From Sulfitobacter noctilucicola (GTDB taxonomy: Bacteria; Pseudomonadota; Alphaproteobacteria; Rhodobacterales; Rhodobacteraceae), in contig NZ_JASD01000008.1 in NCBI RefSeq assembly GCF_000622385.1, positions 1,736,001 through 1,800,000 of the forward strand: DNA of 64,000 nt. Direction: 5' to 3'. Position 1 is the first letter of the stretch; the number at the start of each line of letters is the position of its first letter. The notes beneath the pieces are model-generated. The model worked only from the letters and a program-made list of their open reading frames with translations, was not told the origin of the DNA and did no database searches. Made by a program: the position numbers and the translations under genes. Positions 51,320-60,687 of this stretch are shown here, in pieces.

Positions 51320-52711
51320 ATGACTGACACCACCTCCAACAAAATGTGGGGCGGCCGCTTTGCTGCCGGTCCCGACGCGATCATGGAGGCGATCAACGCC
51401 TCGATCGGCTTTGACAAGCGGATGGCCGCACAGGATATCGCCGGAAGCCGCGCCCATGCCGCGATGCTGGCCGCGACCGGTATCATTACTGATAGCGATG
51501 CCGAGGCGATACGGGAAGGCTTGCTCACGATCTTGTCAGAGATCGAAGGCGGGACCTTTGAATTCTCCACGGCGCTCGAAGACATCCACATGAACGTGGA
51601 GGCACGTCTGAAAGAAGTGATCGGAGAGCCTGCGGGCCGCTTGCACACAGGTCGGAGCAGGAACGATCAGGTCGCCACAGACTTCAAACTTTGGGTGCGC
51701 GACCAGCTTGATGCCTTTGAGGGGGGGCTTGTCGCCCTTATTCAGGCGCTTCTCGGACAGGCCGAAGCGGGTGCCGATTGGGTCATGCCCGGCTTTACCC
51801 ACTTGCAAACAGCACAACCCGTCACATGGGGGCATCACATGATGGCCTATGTCGAAATGCTGGGGCGCGATTTGTCGCGTGTGCGCGATGCGCGGGCGCG
51901 GATGAACGAAAGCCCGCTTGGGGCCGCTGCTTTGGCGGGAACGTCCTTCCCGATTGATCGCGAGATGACAGCGCAGGCGCTTGGGTTTGACCGTCCTGCG
52001 GCCAACAGCCTGGACGCTGTGGCGGACCGTGATTTCGCGCTGGAGTTTCTTTCCTGTGCCAGCATCTGCGCGATGCATCTCAGCCGCTTTGCAGAGGAGT
52101 TGGTGATCTGGTCCTCTGCTCAATTCCGCTTTGTCACGCTGTCGGACCGGTTCTCGACGGGCTCGTCGATCATGCCGCAAAAGAAAAACCCTGACGCCGC
52201 AGAACTGATCCGCGCGAAGGTGGGGCGCATCTTTGGTGCGAACACGGCGTTGATGCTCGTGATGAAGGGGCTGCCGCTCACTTATTCAAAGGACATGCAG
52301 GAAGACAAGGAACAGGTCTTTGATGCGGCGGACAACCTGATGATCGCGCTGGCCGCGATGGAAGGCATGGTGCGCGACATGACCGGAAACCGTGCTGAGC
52401 TTGCTGCGGCGGCGGGCAGCGGGTTCTCGACCGCGACCGATCTGGCCGATTGGCTGGTGCGCGTGCTTGGGCTGCCGTTCCGCGACGCACATCACATCAC
52501 CGGCACGCTGGTCGGGATGGCTGAAAAGCAGGGCTGCGATTTGCCGGATCTAACGCTGGCGCAGATGCAATCGGTTCACGCCGACATCAACGAAAGCGTT
52601 TTTGACGTCCTTGGAGTGGAAAATTCGGTGAACTCGCGTATGTCTTATGGAGGCACGGCACCCGCACAGGTCCGCGCACAGATTGAACGATGGAAAGGTT
52701 TGTTGGCATGA
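51320..52711 (+). CDS. argH: Argininosuccinate lyase
   Basis: 463 residues from ATG 51320. Splits argininosuccinate to arginine and fumarate. Seen: [60 protein letters not shown], the [20 protein letters not shown]is motif and the superfamily signature [12 protein letters not shown]. Complete length. The stop overlaps a small lipoprotein gene (ATGA), so the transcript continues. Confidence 0.97.
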   Translation: MTDTTSNKMWGGRFAAGPDAIMEAINASIGFDKRMAAQDIAGSRAHAAMLAATGIITDSDAEAIREGLLTILSEIEGGTFEFSTALEDIHMNVEARLKEVIGEPAGRLHTGRSRNDQVATDFKLWVRDQLDAFEGGLVALIQALLGQAEAGADWVMPGFTHLQTAQPVTWGHHMMAYVEMLGRDLSRVRDARARMNESPLGAAALAGTSFPIDREMTAQALGFDRPAANSLDAVADRDFALEFLSCASICAMHLSRFAEELVIWSSAQFRFVTLSDRFSTGSSIMPQKKNPDAAELIRAKVGRIFGANTALMLVMKGLPLTYSKDMQEDKEQVFDAADNLMIALAAMEGMVRDMTGNRAELAAAAGSGFSTATDLADWLVRVLGLPFRDAHHITGTLVGMAEKQGCDLPDLTLAQMQSVHADINESVFDVLGVENSVNSRMSYGGTAPAQVRAQIERWKGLLA

Positions 52712-52887
52712 GAATTTTCATGGCTTGCATCACGGCACTTGGCATCGCTGCCTGCGGTGCCGACGGCGAGCCGGTGACGCCAACGCGTGACGCAACCATC
52801 ACCCTGTCTGATGCCGGTGTTTCCGGCATGGCACGTGTCGGGGTGAACCAGGGTCCTGTGACAGTGACCATGGGCGTGGGCCTATGA
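52708..52887 (+). CDS. Small lipoprotein following argH
   Basis: 59 residues from ATG 52708, overlapping the argH stop by four bases. [20 protein letters not shown] is a lipoprotein signal with lipobox GIAAC, so the mature chain is only about 43 residues, rich in Thr, Val and Gly ([20 protein letters not shown]). No recognised family. Translational coupling to argH and the clean lipobox support a real gene. Confidence 0.7.
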   Translation: MRIFMACITALGIAACGADGEPVTPTRDATITLSDAGVSGMARVGVNQGPVTVTMGVGL

Positions 52888-53054
52888 TGCGTGCGCTGAT
52901 AACAGGGTGTGTTCTGACCTTGGCCGCCTGCGGCCCGCCGCATCCTGACAGCACACACAACCGTCACCCCGATACCCGCCAGCAGCCCAGCAATTACACC
53001 CCCGGTATTCACGTCTCAGGGGATGCGAGGGTCGGCGTCATCAGGAGTTTCTGA
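52884..53054 (+). CDS. Second tiny lipoprotein
   Basis: 56 residues, starting with two ATG codons (52884 and 52887) and overlapping the previous stop. [20 protein letters not shown] carries lipobox TLAAC. The mature part is about 40 residues, His/Pro/Asn-rich in the middle (STHNRHPDTRQQPSNYTPGI) with a C-terminal VSGDARVGVIRSF. That tail resembles the ARVGV stretch of the preceding lipoprotein, so the two may be related. Followed after one base by the DUF2834 gene. Confidence 0.65.
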   Translation: MMRALITGCVLTLAACGPPHPDSTHNRHPDTRQQPSNYTPGIHVSGDARVGVIRSF

Positions 53055-53055
53055 C

Positions 53056-53373
53056 ATGTCCGCTTTGCGCATGATCTACCTTGGCCTTGCCATCTGGGGT
53101 GCGATCCACCCGATGTATTATTTCATCAGCTGGTTTAATACGAACGGCTATGACATCTGGGCCATGGTCGATGCATGGCACGTCAACACCGCCGCAAGCG
53201 GTCTTGTCTGGGATCTGACCATTGCGGCAATCACTTTGACAGTCTGGATAATCGCCGAGGTAGCAGTGCGCCGGAACTGGATTGCACTCATCGCCATTCC
53301 AGCCACCTTTTGCATCGGTGTGAGTTGCGGACTGCCGCTGTATTTGTTTTTGCGCACCGCACCTGTCAAGTAA
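53056..53373 (+). CDS. DUF2834 family membrane protein
   Basis: 105 residues from ATG 53056. Three membrane segments: MIYLGLAIWGAIHPMYYFIS, LVWDLTIAAITLTVWIIAEV and WIALIAIPATFCIGVSCGLP LYLFL. The pattern YFxxWF, VDAWHVNTAASGLVWDLTI and GVSCGLPLYLFLR matches DUF2834, whose function is unknown. Same strand as argH and lysA and spaced by one base from the lipoprotein, so it is likely in the same transcript. Confidence 0.85.
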   Translation: MSALRMIYLGLAIWGAIHPMYYFISWFNTNGYDIWAMVDAWHVNTAASGLVWDLTIAAITLTVWIIAEVAVRRNWIALIAIPATFCIGVSCGLPLYLFLRTAPVK

Positions 53374-53424
53374 GCGCCGCGCCTGCTAGTTCGGGCGGAA
53401 TTAAGTTTAAGGGCCTAGTGAAAC

Positions 53425-54690
53425 ATGGATCATTTCCTTTATCGTAACGGCGCGCTTTTTGCGGAAGACGTGGCCATATCCGAGATCGCGGCAGCCGTTG
53501 GCACGCCGTTCTATGTTTATTCAACCGCAACGCTGCTGCGCCATTTTCGCGCCTTTGATGATGCGCTGGAGGGGATGGATCACCTCGTTTGCTATGCGAT
53601 GAAAGCCAATTCCAATCAGGCGGTGTTGCAGACTTTGGCGCAGGCAGGCGCAGGCATGGATGTGGTATCGGGTGGTGAATACCGCCGTGCGCGTGCAGCC
53701 GGCGTGCCGGGCGACCGGATCGTCTTTTCCGGCGTTGGAAAAACCCGTGATGAAATCCGCCTCGCGTTGGAAGGCGGCATCCGCCAGTTCAACGTAGAGA
53801 GTGAGCCGGAGATGGTCATTCTGGATGCAACCGCTCGGGAATTGGGCGTGGTGGCACCGATCACCGTGCGGGTTAATCCGGACGTGGACGCCAAAACACA
53901 CGCCAAGATTGCCACCGGCAAATCGGAGAACAAGTTTGGCATCCCCATCGCCCGCGCGCGCGAAGTTTACGCGATGGCAGCCGCGATGCCGGGCTTGGAC
54001 GTAATTGGCATCGACGTGCACATCGGATCACAACTGACCGACCTTGCCCCCTACGAGCTGGCCTATCAGAAGGTCGCCGAGCTGACCGAAGCTTTGCGTG
54101 CAGATGGTCACACCATCACACGCCTCGATTTGGGGGGCGGTTTGGGTATCCCTTACGAGCGCACGAACGAAGCGCCGCCTTTGCCGTCCGATTATGGTGC
54201 TTTGGTCAAGCGGACTCTGGGCCATCTGGGCTGCGAGGTCGAGATTGAACCCGGACGGCTGATTGCGGGCAACGCGGGCCTGATGGTGAGCGAGGTGATC
54301 TACGTCAAATCGGGTGAGGGGCGTGATTTCCTGATTATCGATGGCGCGATGAACGATCTGATCCGCCCCGCGATGTACGAAGCGCACCACGAGATTGTAC
54401 CGGTGATTGAGCCTGCACCGGGTGTGGAGCCCGCGCCGATTGATATCGTCGGTCCGGTTTGCGAATCCGGCGATACCTTTGCCAAACAGCGCCTGATGCC
54501 CCCGCTCAGCGCCGGTGATCTGGTCGCCTTCCGTTCAGCCGGCGCATATGGCGCGGTTATGAGTAGCGAATACAACTCGCGGCCTCTAATTCCGGAGGTT
54601 TTGGTGAAAGATGATCAATTCGCGGTTATCCGCGCACGTCCAACCTTTGACGAAATGATAAATCGCGATACCATTCCTGAATGGTTGTAG
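53425..54690 (+). CDS. lysA: Diaminopimelate decarboxylase
   Basis: 421 residues. Last step of lysine synthesis, decarboxylating meso-diaminopimelate. PLP Lys60 lies in VCYAMKANSNQAVLQTLA. GAGMDVVSGGEYRRARAAGV, ENKFGIPIARAREVYA, GIDVHIGSQLTD, LDLGGGLGIPYERTNEAPPL and GPVCESGDTFAKQRLMPPL (catalytic Cys and substrate contacts) follow. The C-terminus MSSEYNSRPLIPEVLV is canonical. The preceding 51-base gap has no clear terminator. Confidence 0.97.
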   Translation: MDHFLYRNGALFAEDVAISEIAAAVGTPFYVYSTATLLRHFRAFDDALEGMDHLVCYAMKANSNQAVLQTLAQAGAGMDVVSGGEYRRARAAGVPGDRIVFSGVGKTRDEIRLALEGGIRQFNVESEPEMVILDATARELGVVAPITVRVNPDVDAKTHAKIATGKSENKFGIPIARAREVYAMAAAMPGLDVIGIDVHIGSQLTDLAPYELAYQKVAELTEALRADGHTITRLDLGGGLGIPYERTNEAPPLPSDYGALVKRTLGHLGCEVEIEPGRLIAGNAGLMVSEVIYVKSGEGRDFLIIDGAMNDLIRPAMYEAHHEIVPVIEPAPGVEPAPIDIVGPVCESGDTFAKQRLMPPLSAGDLVAFRSAGAYGAVMSSEYNSRPLIPEVLVKDDQFAVIRARPTFDEMINRDTIPEWL

Positions 54691-54727
54691 GGCTATTGTG
54701 CTTTGTGGCCGTCAGGGAGCCTATGTG

Positions 54728-57361
54728 ATGAGCACGTTTACCCCCAATGATCTGCGCAACAGCATGGCAAAGCTGCGGTGGCCGCTGCGCCTGACCTGGG
54801 CTGGCATGCTGGCCGAAAATCTGGTGCAGGCGCTTTGGCCTTTGATGACGGTGGTCCTTGTGGTGCTTGCCGCGCTGATGATGGGCGCACAGGATTCCGT
54901 CTCGGTCGAAGTAGTCTGGGGCGGTATGATCCTAGCGGCGATTTGTTTCGTGATGGCGCTGGTTTATGCCCTGCGCCGCTTTCGCATTCCCTCACGGACT
55001 GCCGCGCTGGAAAGGCTGGATGCCAGTCTTCCGGGGCGACCCATTCAGGCATTGTTGGATGATCCGGCGATTGGTGCCGAAGATGATGCATCCATGGCTG
55101 TCTGGCGCGCACATAAATCCCGCATGGCGGAACGCGCCGCTGCCGCAGGACCCGTCAAGGCGGACTTGCGGGTGTCAGACCGCGACCCATATGCACTGCG
55201 CTTTGTCGCGGTACTGGCCTTTGCAGTTGCACTGATCTTCGGCTCTGTCTGGCGTGTGGGTTCTGTCGCTGGCATGGGTCCGATCGCAGGCGGGTTGGCC
55301 GATGGCCCCGTCTGGGAAGGCTGGGCGGAGCCGCCGCGCTACACCGGACGCCCGACACTCTATCTAAACGACCTCGACGAAGGCCCGCTTGATCTGCCCA
55401 AAGGAACGCTGATCACACTGCGCTTTTACGGAGAAGTGGGAGCGCTGACGCTCGCCGAGACGGTGTCGGGCCGCACGGCTGATCTGCCAGCTGCTTCCGA
55501 TGCGGCGCAGGATTTTGCAGTTGTGCAGGAGGGTACAATCGCCGTCGAAGGACCCGGTGGCCGCAAATGGGATGTGACCATGCGTCCCGACGCCCCGCCA
55601 ATGGTCGACGTTCTGGGCGCGCCGGACGTTGCCGCCCTTGGCGAGATGCGTCTGCCGTTCTCGTCCAGTGATGACTACGGTGTCGAAGCAGGTGAGGCGC
55701 GCTTTGTGCTTGATCTGACTGCTGTCGACCGGCGCTATGGTTTGACAGTGGACCCTGATCCGCGTGACCAGATCGTTGTGCCGCTGCCCATGCCTATTGC
55801 CGGCAATCGGAACGCGTTCGAAGAGAACCTGATCGAAGATTTTTCCAAGCACCCTTGGGCGAACCTGCCGGTCAAGCTTAGCCTGTCTGTCCTTGACGCT
55901 GCCGAGCAGCAGGCGGAGACCGTTCCGCAGGATATGATCCTGCCGGGCCGGCGCTTTTTTAATCCTTCCGCCGCAGCGCTGATTGAAATGCGCCGTGATC
56001 TGTTGTGGTCCAAGTCGAATGCCCCCCGTGCCGCACAGGTTCTGCGCGCCGTATCCTACCGTCCGCAGGATGTGTTCAGCAGTGACACCACCGCCCTGCG
56101 CATCCGCCGCCTGATCGAGCGGTTGGAAATTCGTACGCGTTATGGATTGGACGATGAAGTTCAGGATGAACTGGCCGAAGACCTGTGGGGACTGGCGCTG
56201 GAACTCGAGGAAGGTGTCCTCGCAGATGCGCTGGAACGTCTGCGCCGTGCACAAGAACGGTTGCAGGAGGCGATGAAAAACGGTGCCTCTGACGAAGAAA
56301 TTGCGGAACTGATGGACGAGCTTCGCCGCGCCACAGATGAATACATGCGCCAGTTACAGCGCCAGCAGGCACAAGAAGGGCAACAGGAGCAGCAGCAACA
56401 GCAACAAGGCGAAAGCATGCAAATGACGCAGGATGACCTGCAACGCATGATGGACCGCATTCAGGAGCTGATGGAAGAAGGCCGCATGGCCGAAGCCGCT
56501 GAAGCCTTGCAGCAACTGCAAGAGATGATGGAAAATATGCGCGTGACCGAAGGCCAGCAAGGGCAGGGCGGAAAGTCACCCGGCGAGGAAGCCATGGAAG
56601 GGCTGGCCGACACGCTTCGCGATCAGCAGGGCCTCAGCGATCAGGCATTCCGTGACCTGCAGGAACAGTTCAACCCGAACGCGCAGGCTGGTGAAAATCA
56701 GGGCAACGAAGGACGCAACGGTGGTCAGGGCCGTGGCGAAAGCCACGAGGGCCAAGGACAGGGTCAGGGCCAGGAGCAAGGTGAGGGCGAAGGTCAGGGC
56801 CAGCAACAAGGCCAGAACGGACAGACACCCGAAGGCGGTGAACAGGGCGAGGGGTTCGGCAAAGGTGAAGAAGGGCTGGCCCAACGTCAGCAGGCGCTGC
56901 GCGACGAACTGCGCCGTCAGCAGCAACGTCTGCCCGGTCAGGGCACGCCGGGCGGTGATGCGGCGCGCGATGCGCTGGACCGTGCTGGCCGTGCCATGGA
57001 TCAGGCCGAGGATTCTCTGCGCGACGGCGATCTTGCCGAAGCCATCGACAATCAGGCACAAGCGATGGAAGCCTTGCGCGAAGGCATGCGGTCACTAGGA
57101 GAAGCCATGGCGCAGGAGCAGCAGAACCAGCAGCCCGGTCAGGGCACAGCCGAATCAGACCGCCGCGCTGACAACCGTGACCCGCTGGGGCGCGAACAGG
57201 GCAACAACGGACCGAGTAGTTCTGACGGACCACTTTCAATGGGGCCGGGTGGTGCGGGACGTGCACGCGATCTTTTGGATGAAATCCGCAGACGTTCGGG
57301 AGAGACCGAGCGCCCTGAAGAAGAACGTGATTACCTTAACCGTTTACTTGACCGGTTCTAA
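54728..57361 (+). CDS. TIGR02302-type (DUF4175) envelope protein with Gln/Gly-rich coiled coil
   Basis: 877 residues from ATG 54728; a GTG ten codons earlier is less likely. Two membrane segments at about 35-75 and one at about 155-175, then a periplasmic beta-rich domain (PPMVDVLGAPDVAALGEMRL) and a long helical region at about 480-620 (LALELEEGVLADALERLRRA). A Gln-run (QQEQQQQQQG) and a 70-residue Gly/Gln/Glu-rich linker (GQGQGQEQGEGEGQGQQ) lead to another helical block and an Arg/Glu-rich tail. The family is conserved in alphaproteobacteria with no proven function. Position between lysA and ftsEX suggests an envelope role. It converges on the zinc-ribbon gene with a 9-base gap. Confidence 0.9.
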   Translation: MSTFTPNDLRNSMAKLRWPLRLTWAGMLAENLVQALWPLMTVVLVVLAALMMGAQDSVSVEVVWGGMILAAICFVMALVYALRRFRIPSRTAALERLDASLPGRPIQALLDDPAIGAEDDASMAVWRAHKSRMAERAAAAGPVKADLRVSDRDPYALRFVAVLAFAVALIFGSVWRVGSVAGMGPIAGGLADGPVWEGWAEPPRYTGRPTLYLNDLDEGPLDLPKGTLITLRFYGEVGALTLAETVSGRTADLPAASDAAQDFAVVQEGTIAVEGPGGRKWDVTMRPDAPPMVDVLGAPDVAALGEMRLPFSSSDDYGVEAGEARFVLDLTAVDRRYGLTVDPDPRDQIVVPLPMPIAGNRNAFEENLIEDFSKHPWANLPVKLSLSVLDAAEQQAETVPQDMILPGRRFFNPSAAALIEMRRDLLWSKSNAPRAAQVLRAVSYRPQDVFSSDTTALRIRRLIERLEIRTRYGLDDEVQDELAEDLWGLALELEEGVLADALERLRRAQERLQEAMKNGASDEEIAELMDELRRATDEYMRQLQRQQAQEGQQEQQQQQQGESMQMTQDDLQRMMDRIQELMEEGRMAEAAEALQQLQEMMENMRVTEGQQGQGGKSPGEEAMEGLADTLRDQQGLSDQAFRDLQEQFNPNAQAGENQGNEGRNGGQGRGESHEGQGQGQGQEQGEGEGQGQQQGQNGQTPEGGEQGEGFGKGEEGLAQRQQALRDELRRQQQRLPGQGTPGGDAARDALDRAGRAMDQAEDSLRDGDLAEAIDNQAQAMEALREGMRSLGEAMAQEQQNQQPGQGTAESDRRADNRDPLGREQGNNGPSSSDGPLSMGPGGAGRARDLLDEIRRRSGETERPEEERDYLNRLLDRF

Positions 57362-57370
57362 AAAACTGGT

Positions 57371-58219
57371 TCAGCCTTCGGACTGTGTCGCCTTGCTATC
57401 AAGCCAGCCAAGCAGCGACCGGACCTGGCTGTCCAGCCCGGTCCGCATCGCATCAATAGCGGAAACGTAGGACGTCATGATACCTTCCAGCGCAGGCACC
57501 GCCTGCGCGATCTGGTCGGCGTAAATATAAAGCAGCAAAAGAACCAGCGCGATCAGCACAACGGTTAGAAACCCGCGCTTGAAAGAACCTTTCTTCTTTG
57601 TGCCTCCGCCCGCACCCAATTCCTCGCGTGCATCGGCATCCATGTTGTTGGACACCGTGTCATTGCGCAGGGTTGAGTTGATCTCTTCGATGTCGGGCAA
57701 CAACTCGCGCCGAGATGATATCGCAGCGGCGGCCGCAGCAGCTTCTGCGCTTTTCGGCTCGGGCTCGCCACGCATCCGCGCCATACGTTTCTTGGCTTCA
57801 TGCGCGCGGGTGTCCGGATCATCCTGCGGCACAATCGGTGTTGCGGGTGGTTGCTCGGCTGCATCCAGTCCCAGTTCCGGTTGGCTTTCCAGCGGTTCGG
57901 ACTGACGTTTACGCCGCGCTTCGAACTCTGCTTCGGCCTCCTGACGCAGGATGTCCGCAACCGCCGGGTCAAGCTCTTTGCGAACGGGTTCGGTACTGGG
58001 CAAAACAGGCGGCGGAGGCGGCGAGACTTCCTCATCAGGTGCAGGTGCGTCAACGCTTAGCGTTTCTTCGATGTCTTGAGCTTCTTCGGGTTCGTTATCT
58101 GGATGGTATTGAAACCACGTCTGACCACAATTTGAACACTGCACATCACGTCCGGCGGTTGGCACCACCTCATCAGGCACTTCATATTGTGCATCACAAT
58201 TTGGACAGGTCAGCCTCAT
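57371..58219 (-). CDS. Zinc-ribbon membrane protein (MJ0042 type)
   Basis: 282 residues. The N-terminal zinc ribbon is MRLTCPNCDAQYEVPDEVVP and QCSNCGQTWFQ, two CxxC pairs at 5-8 and 33-36. A long acidic, Pro-rich linker includes an alanine run (SAEAAAAAAAISSRR). One membrane segment is at about 218-238 (FLTVVLIALVLLLLYIYADQ), followed by a short outer helix. Such zinc-ribbon single-pass proteins sit next to ftsE in many Rhodobacterales; the function is unknown. Its start is 163 bases from the divergent ftsE. Confidence 0.88.
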   Translation of the reverse strand: MRLTCPNCDAQYEVPDEVVPTAGRDVQCSNCGQTWFQYHPDNEPEEAQDIEETLSVDAPAPDEEVSPPPPPVLPSTEPVRKELDPAVADILRQEAEAEFEARRKRQSEPLESQPELGLDAAEQPPATPIVPQDDPDTRAHEAKKRMARMRGEPEPKSAEAAAAAAAISSRRELLPDIEEINSTLRNDTVSNNMDADAREELGAGGGTKKKGSFKRGFLTVVLIALVLLLLYIYADQIAQAVPALEGIMTSYVSAIDAMRTGLDSQVRSLLGWLDSKATQSEG

Positions 58220-58382
58220 CTTGTATACCGTAACTCATTCACAACAATATTTGCACATTAAGAACAGCATATGGTCAACAATACCCTAGGAAAAGCGCTA
58301 ACTGTCGCCAATCATCAGAAGTGCCGCATTGAATCCCCTGCGGTGCTCAGGCACAACAGATGCGGTGATATAGGGTGAATAC

Positions 58383-59060
58383 GTGATCGACCTTGAAAAT
58401 GTGGCGTATAGCTATGGCGGCGGCGAACTGCTGTCCGACATTTCGCTCAAACTTGCACCCGGTTCCTTTCATTTTCTTACCGGCCCTTCGGGCGCCGGTA
58501 AAACGACTTTGATGAAATTATGCTACGGTGCGCTTTTGCCGACCGCTGGCCACGTGCGCCTGTTCGGCGCGGATGTGCGCGGGCTGGAGCGTGATGATAT
58601 TGCTGTCATCCGGCGCCGTGTCGGTGTCGTGCATCAGGACGTGCAATTTCTTGACCATCTGAACGTGACCGACAACATCGCGCTGCCTCTTACGGTTTCG
58701 GGTCGTCACGCCGAAGCAGCAGGGGGAGATCTGGGTGAGTTGATGTCGTGGGTCGGGCTGACCAATCGTGCCGATGCCTTGCCGCCCGAACTGTCGGGTG
58801 GTGAACGGCAACGGGCTGCATTGGCCCGCGCTGTAATCATGTCACCTGACGTTGTTCTTGCAGACGAGCCTACGGGCAACATCGACTGGGAAATGTCGCA
58901 ACGCCTGCTGCGGTTGCTGATCGAACTGAATAAAATGGGCAAAACGGTGCTGATCGCCACTCATGACCTTAGTCTGATCCGCGCCACCAAAGCGCATGTG
59001 CAGGCCCGTGTGCTCCGCATCGCCAATCGTCGCATTCAACTTGCCGGAGCGGATTTGTGA
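58383..59060 (+). CDS. ftsE: Cell division ATP-binding protein FtsE
   Basis: 225 residues from GTG 58383 (VIDLENVAYSYGGGELLSDI). ABC ATPase that with FtsX activates peptidoglycan hydrolases at the septum. Walker A FLTGPSGAGKTTLMKLCYGA, Q-loop VGVVHQDVQFLDHLNVTDNI, signature ELSGGERQRAALARAVIMSP, Walker B VVLADEPTGNID, H-loop TVLIATHDLSLI. Overlaps ftsX by four bases. Confidence 0.95.
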   Translation: MIDLENVAYSYGGGELLSDISLKLAPGSFHFLTGPSGAGKTTLMKLCYGALLPTAGHVRLFGADVRGLERDDIAVIRRRVGVVHQDVQFLDHLNVTDNIALPLTVSGRHAEAAGGDLGELMSWVGLTNRADALPPELSGGERQRAALARAVIMSPDVVLADEPTGNIDWEMSQRLLRLLIELNKMGKTVLIATHDLSLIRATKAHVQARVLRIANRRIQLAGADL

Positions 59061-59962
59061 AGCTGACCCTCGCCAGCATACGTGCCCTACTTGCGGGTGA
59101 TCGCAATGCCGATCGTGTGGTGCCGCCCTCCGGTTTCACCGCGCAACTAACGCTCTTTGCATCGGGTGCCATGGCTTTTCTGGCGGTCTTCGCGCTGGCG
59201 CTTTCACTGGCTGCAGGCCGGCTTGCTGATCGGTGGGGCGAAGAGCTGGCCCGCTCTGCGACGATCCGTATTGTTGCACCGCTTGATCAACGCGCCGCGC
59301 AAACAGATGCGGCCTTGCGTATCTTGCAAACCACACGCGGCGTCGCGCAGGCGCGTGCGCTCAGTGATGAGGAACAACAGGCATTGCTTGCGCCTTGGTT
59401 CGGAAATGATCTGGCGCTTGATACCCTGCCGGTACCACGCCTGATTGAAGTGATCGAAGATGACGCGGGCATCGATGCTGCGGGTCTGCGTTTGCGGCTG
59501 GCGGCAGAGGTACCTGGTGCCGTGCTCGATGACCATGGACGCTGGCGCGCACCATTGGTCGAAGCCGCGCAACGCCTGCGGCTTTTCGGATGGGTTTCCA
59601 TCGTGCTGATCGCCGCTGCCGTGGCCGCCATGATTACCCTTGCCGCCCACGCGGCCCTTGCGGCCAATGCGCAGGTCATTCGCGTGCTGCGCTTGGTCGG
59701 TGCAACGGATGACTATATCGCACTGGCCTTTATCCGCCGCTTCACACTGCGGGCTTTGTCAGGTGCTGCAGTTGGAACAGTGATCGCGATGATTGCGGTG
59801 TTGTTCCTGCCCTCTGCCTCAGAAGTGGGCGGATTCCTGACAGGTCTCGGATTTCGCGGGGCGCACTGGATTTTGCCCTTGCTTATTCCGCCGCTCGCAG
59901 GGGCAGTGGCATTTGCCGCGACGCGCAGCGCAGCCCGCCGCACTTTGGGAGAGCTTTCATAA
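59057..59962 (+). CDS. ftsX: Cell division protein FtsX
   Basis: 301 residues. Permease partner of FtsE with four membrane segments: AMAFLAVFALALSLAAGR near residue 40, then an extracytoplasmic loop of about 110 residues (ATIRIVAPLDQRAAQTDAAL), then three segments at about 178-200 (VSIVLIAAAVAAMITLAAHA), 235-255 and 275-295. NAQVIRVLRLVGATDDYIAL is the cytoplasmic FtsE-docking helix. It couples ATP use to cell-wall hydrolase control. Its stop overlaps the plsC-like start by one base. Confidence 0.93.
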   Translation: MKLTLASIRALLAGDRNADRVVPPSGFTAQLTLFASGAMAFLAVFALALSLAAGRLADRWGEELARSATIRIVAPLDQRAAQTDAALRILQTTRGVAQARALSDEEQQALLAPWFGNDLALDTLPVPRLIEVIEDDAGIDAAGLRLRLAAEVPGAVLDDHGRWRAPLVEAAQRLRLFGWVSIVLIAAAVAAMITLAAHAALAANAQVIRVLRLVGATDDYIALAFIRRFTLRALSGAAVGTVIAMIAVLFLPSASEVGGFLTGLGFRGAHWILPLLIPPLAGAVAFAATRSAARRTLGELS

Positions 59963-60687
59963 TGCTACAGTGGGTCCGCTCCATCATCTATATCGTGCAG
60001 GCAACCATTGCGATGCCGGTGATCGGCCTTGTCTTTGCACCCTGGGCGATGTTTTCAAAGACCGGCGCCTATACGGCCTGCAAAACCTATGCCGCATGGT
60101 GTATGTGGAGCGCGCGATGGCTGATCGGCCTTCGCTGTGAAGTTCGTGGTGACGTGCCTCAGGGCGAGGTGTTGATCGGGGCAAAGCACCAGTCGTTCCT
60201 GGATATCATGATGATCTTTCATGCGCTGCCCCGCGCCAAGTTTATCATGAAACGCGAGATTCTCTGGACGCCTGTGATCGGGCAATACACCAAGCGTATG
60301 CAAATGATCGCGGTGGACCGTGGCAAACGCGGCAAGGCGATCTCCAAGATGATGGAAGACGTGAACGCAGGGCGGATCGAGCCGGGCCAGATCGTGATCT
60401 ACCCGCAAGGCACGCGCGTCGCACCGGGCGCTCATATTCCTTACAAGGTGGGAACGGCTGTGCTTTATGGACAGCTCAAGCAGTCTTGTATTCCTGTCGC
60501 CACGAACGCCGGATACTTCTGGCCACGCAGGGGACTTTACCGCCGGTCCGGTCTAGCGGTGGTGGAGTTTTTGCCCCCGATTGAGCCGGGGCTGGAAAAG
60601 GCGGCGTTCATGGCCGAACTTGAAAGCCGGGTTGAAACCGCATCCAACAGATTGCTGGCCGAAGCCGGATGGCAGGCTGATGCATAA
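59962..60687 (+). CDS. plsC: 1-acyl-sn-glycerol-3-phosphate acyltransferase
   Basis: 241 residues. Adds the second acyl chain to lysophosphatidate at the inner membrane. One N-terminal membrane segment (SIIYIVQATIAMPVIGLVFA). Catalytic HxxxxD box GAKHQSFLDIMMIFHALP, then FIMKREILWTPVIGQYTKRM, the VDRGKRGKAISKM block and the substrate-binding IVIYPQGTRVAPGA. TNAGYFWPRRGLYRRSG follows. Co-transcribed with ftsEX by overlap; the stop lies inside the start of the next gene. Confidence 0.93.
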   Translation: MLQWVRSIIYIVQATIAMPVIGLVFAPWAMFSKTGAYTACKTYAAWCMWSARWLIGLRCEVRGDVPQGEVLIGAKHQSFLDIMMIFHALPRAKFIMKREILWTPVIGQYTKRMQMIAVDRGKRGKAISKMMEDVNAGRIEPGQIVIYPQGTRVAPGAHIPYKVGTAVLYGQLKQSCIPVATNAGYFWPRRGLYRRSGLAVVEFLPPIEPGLEKAAFMAELESRVETASNRLLAEAGWQADA

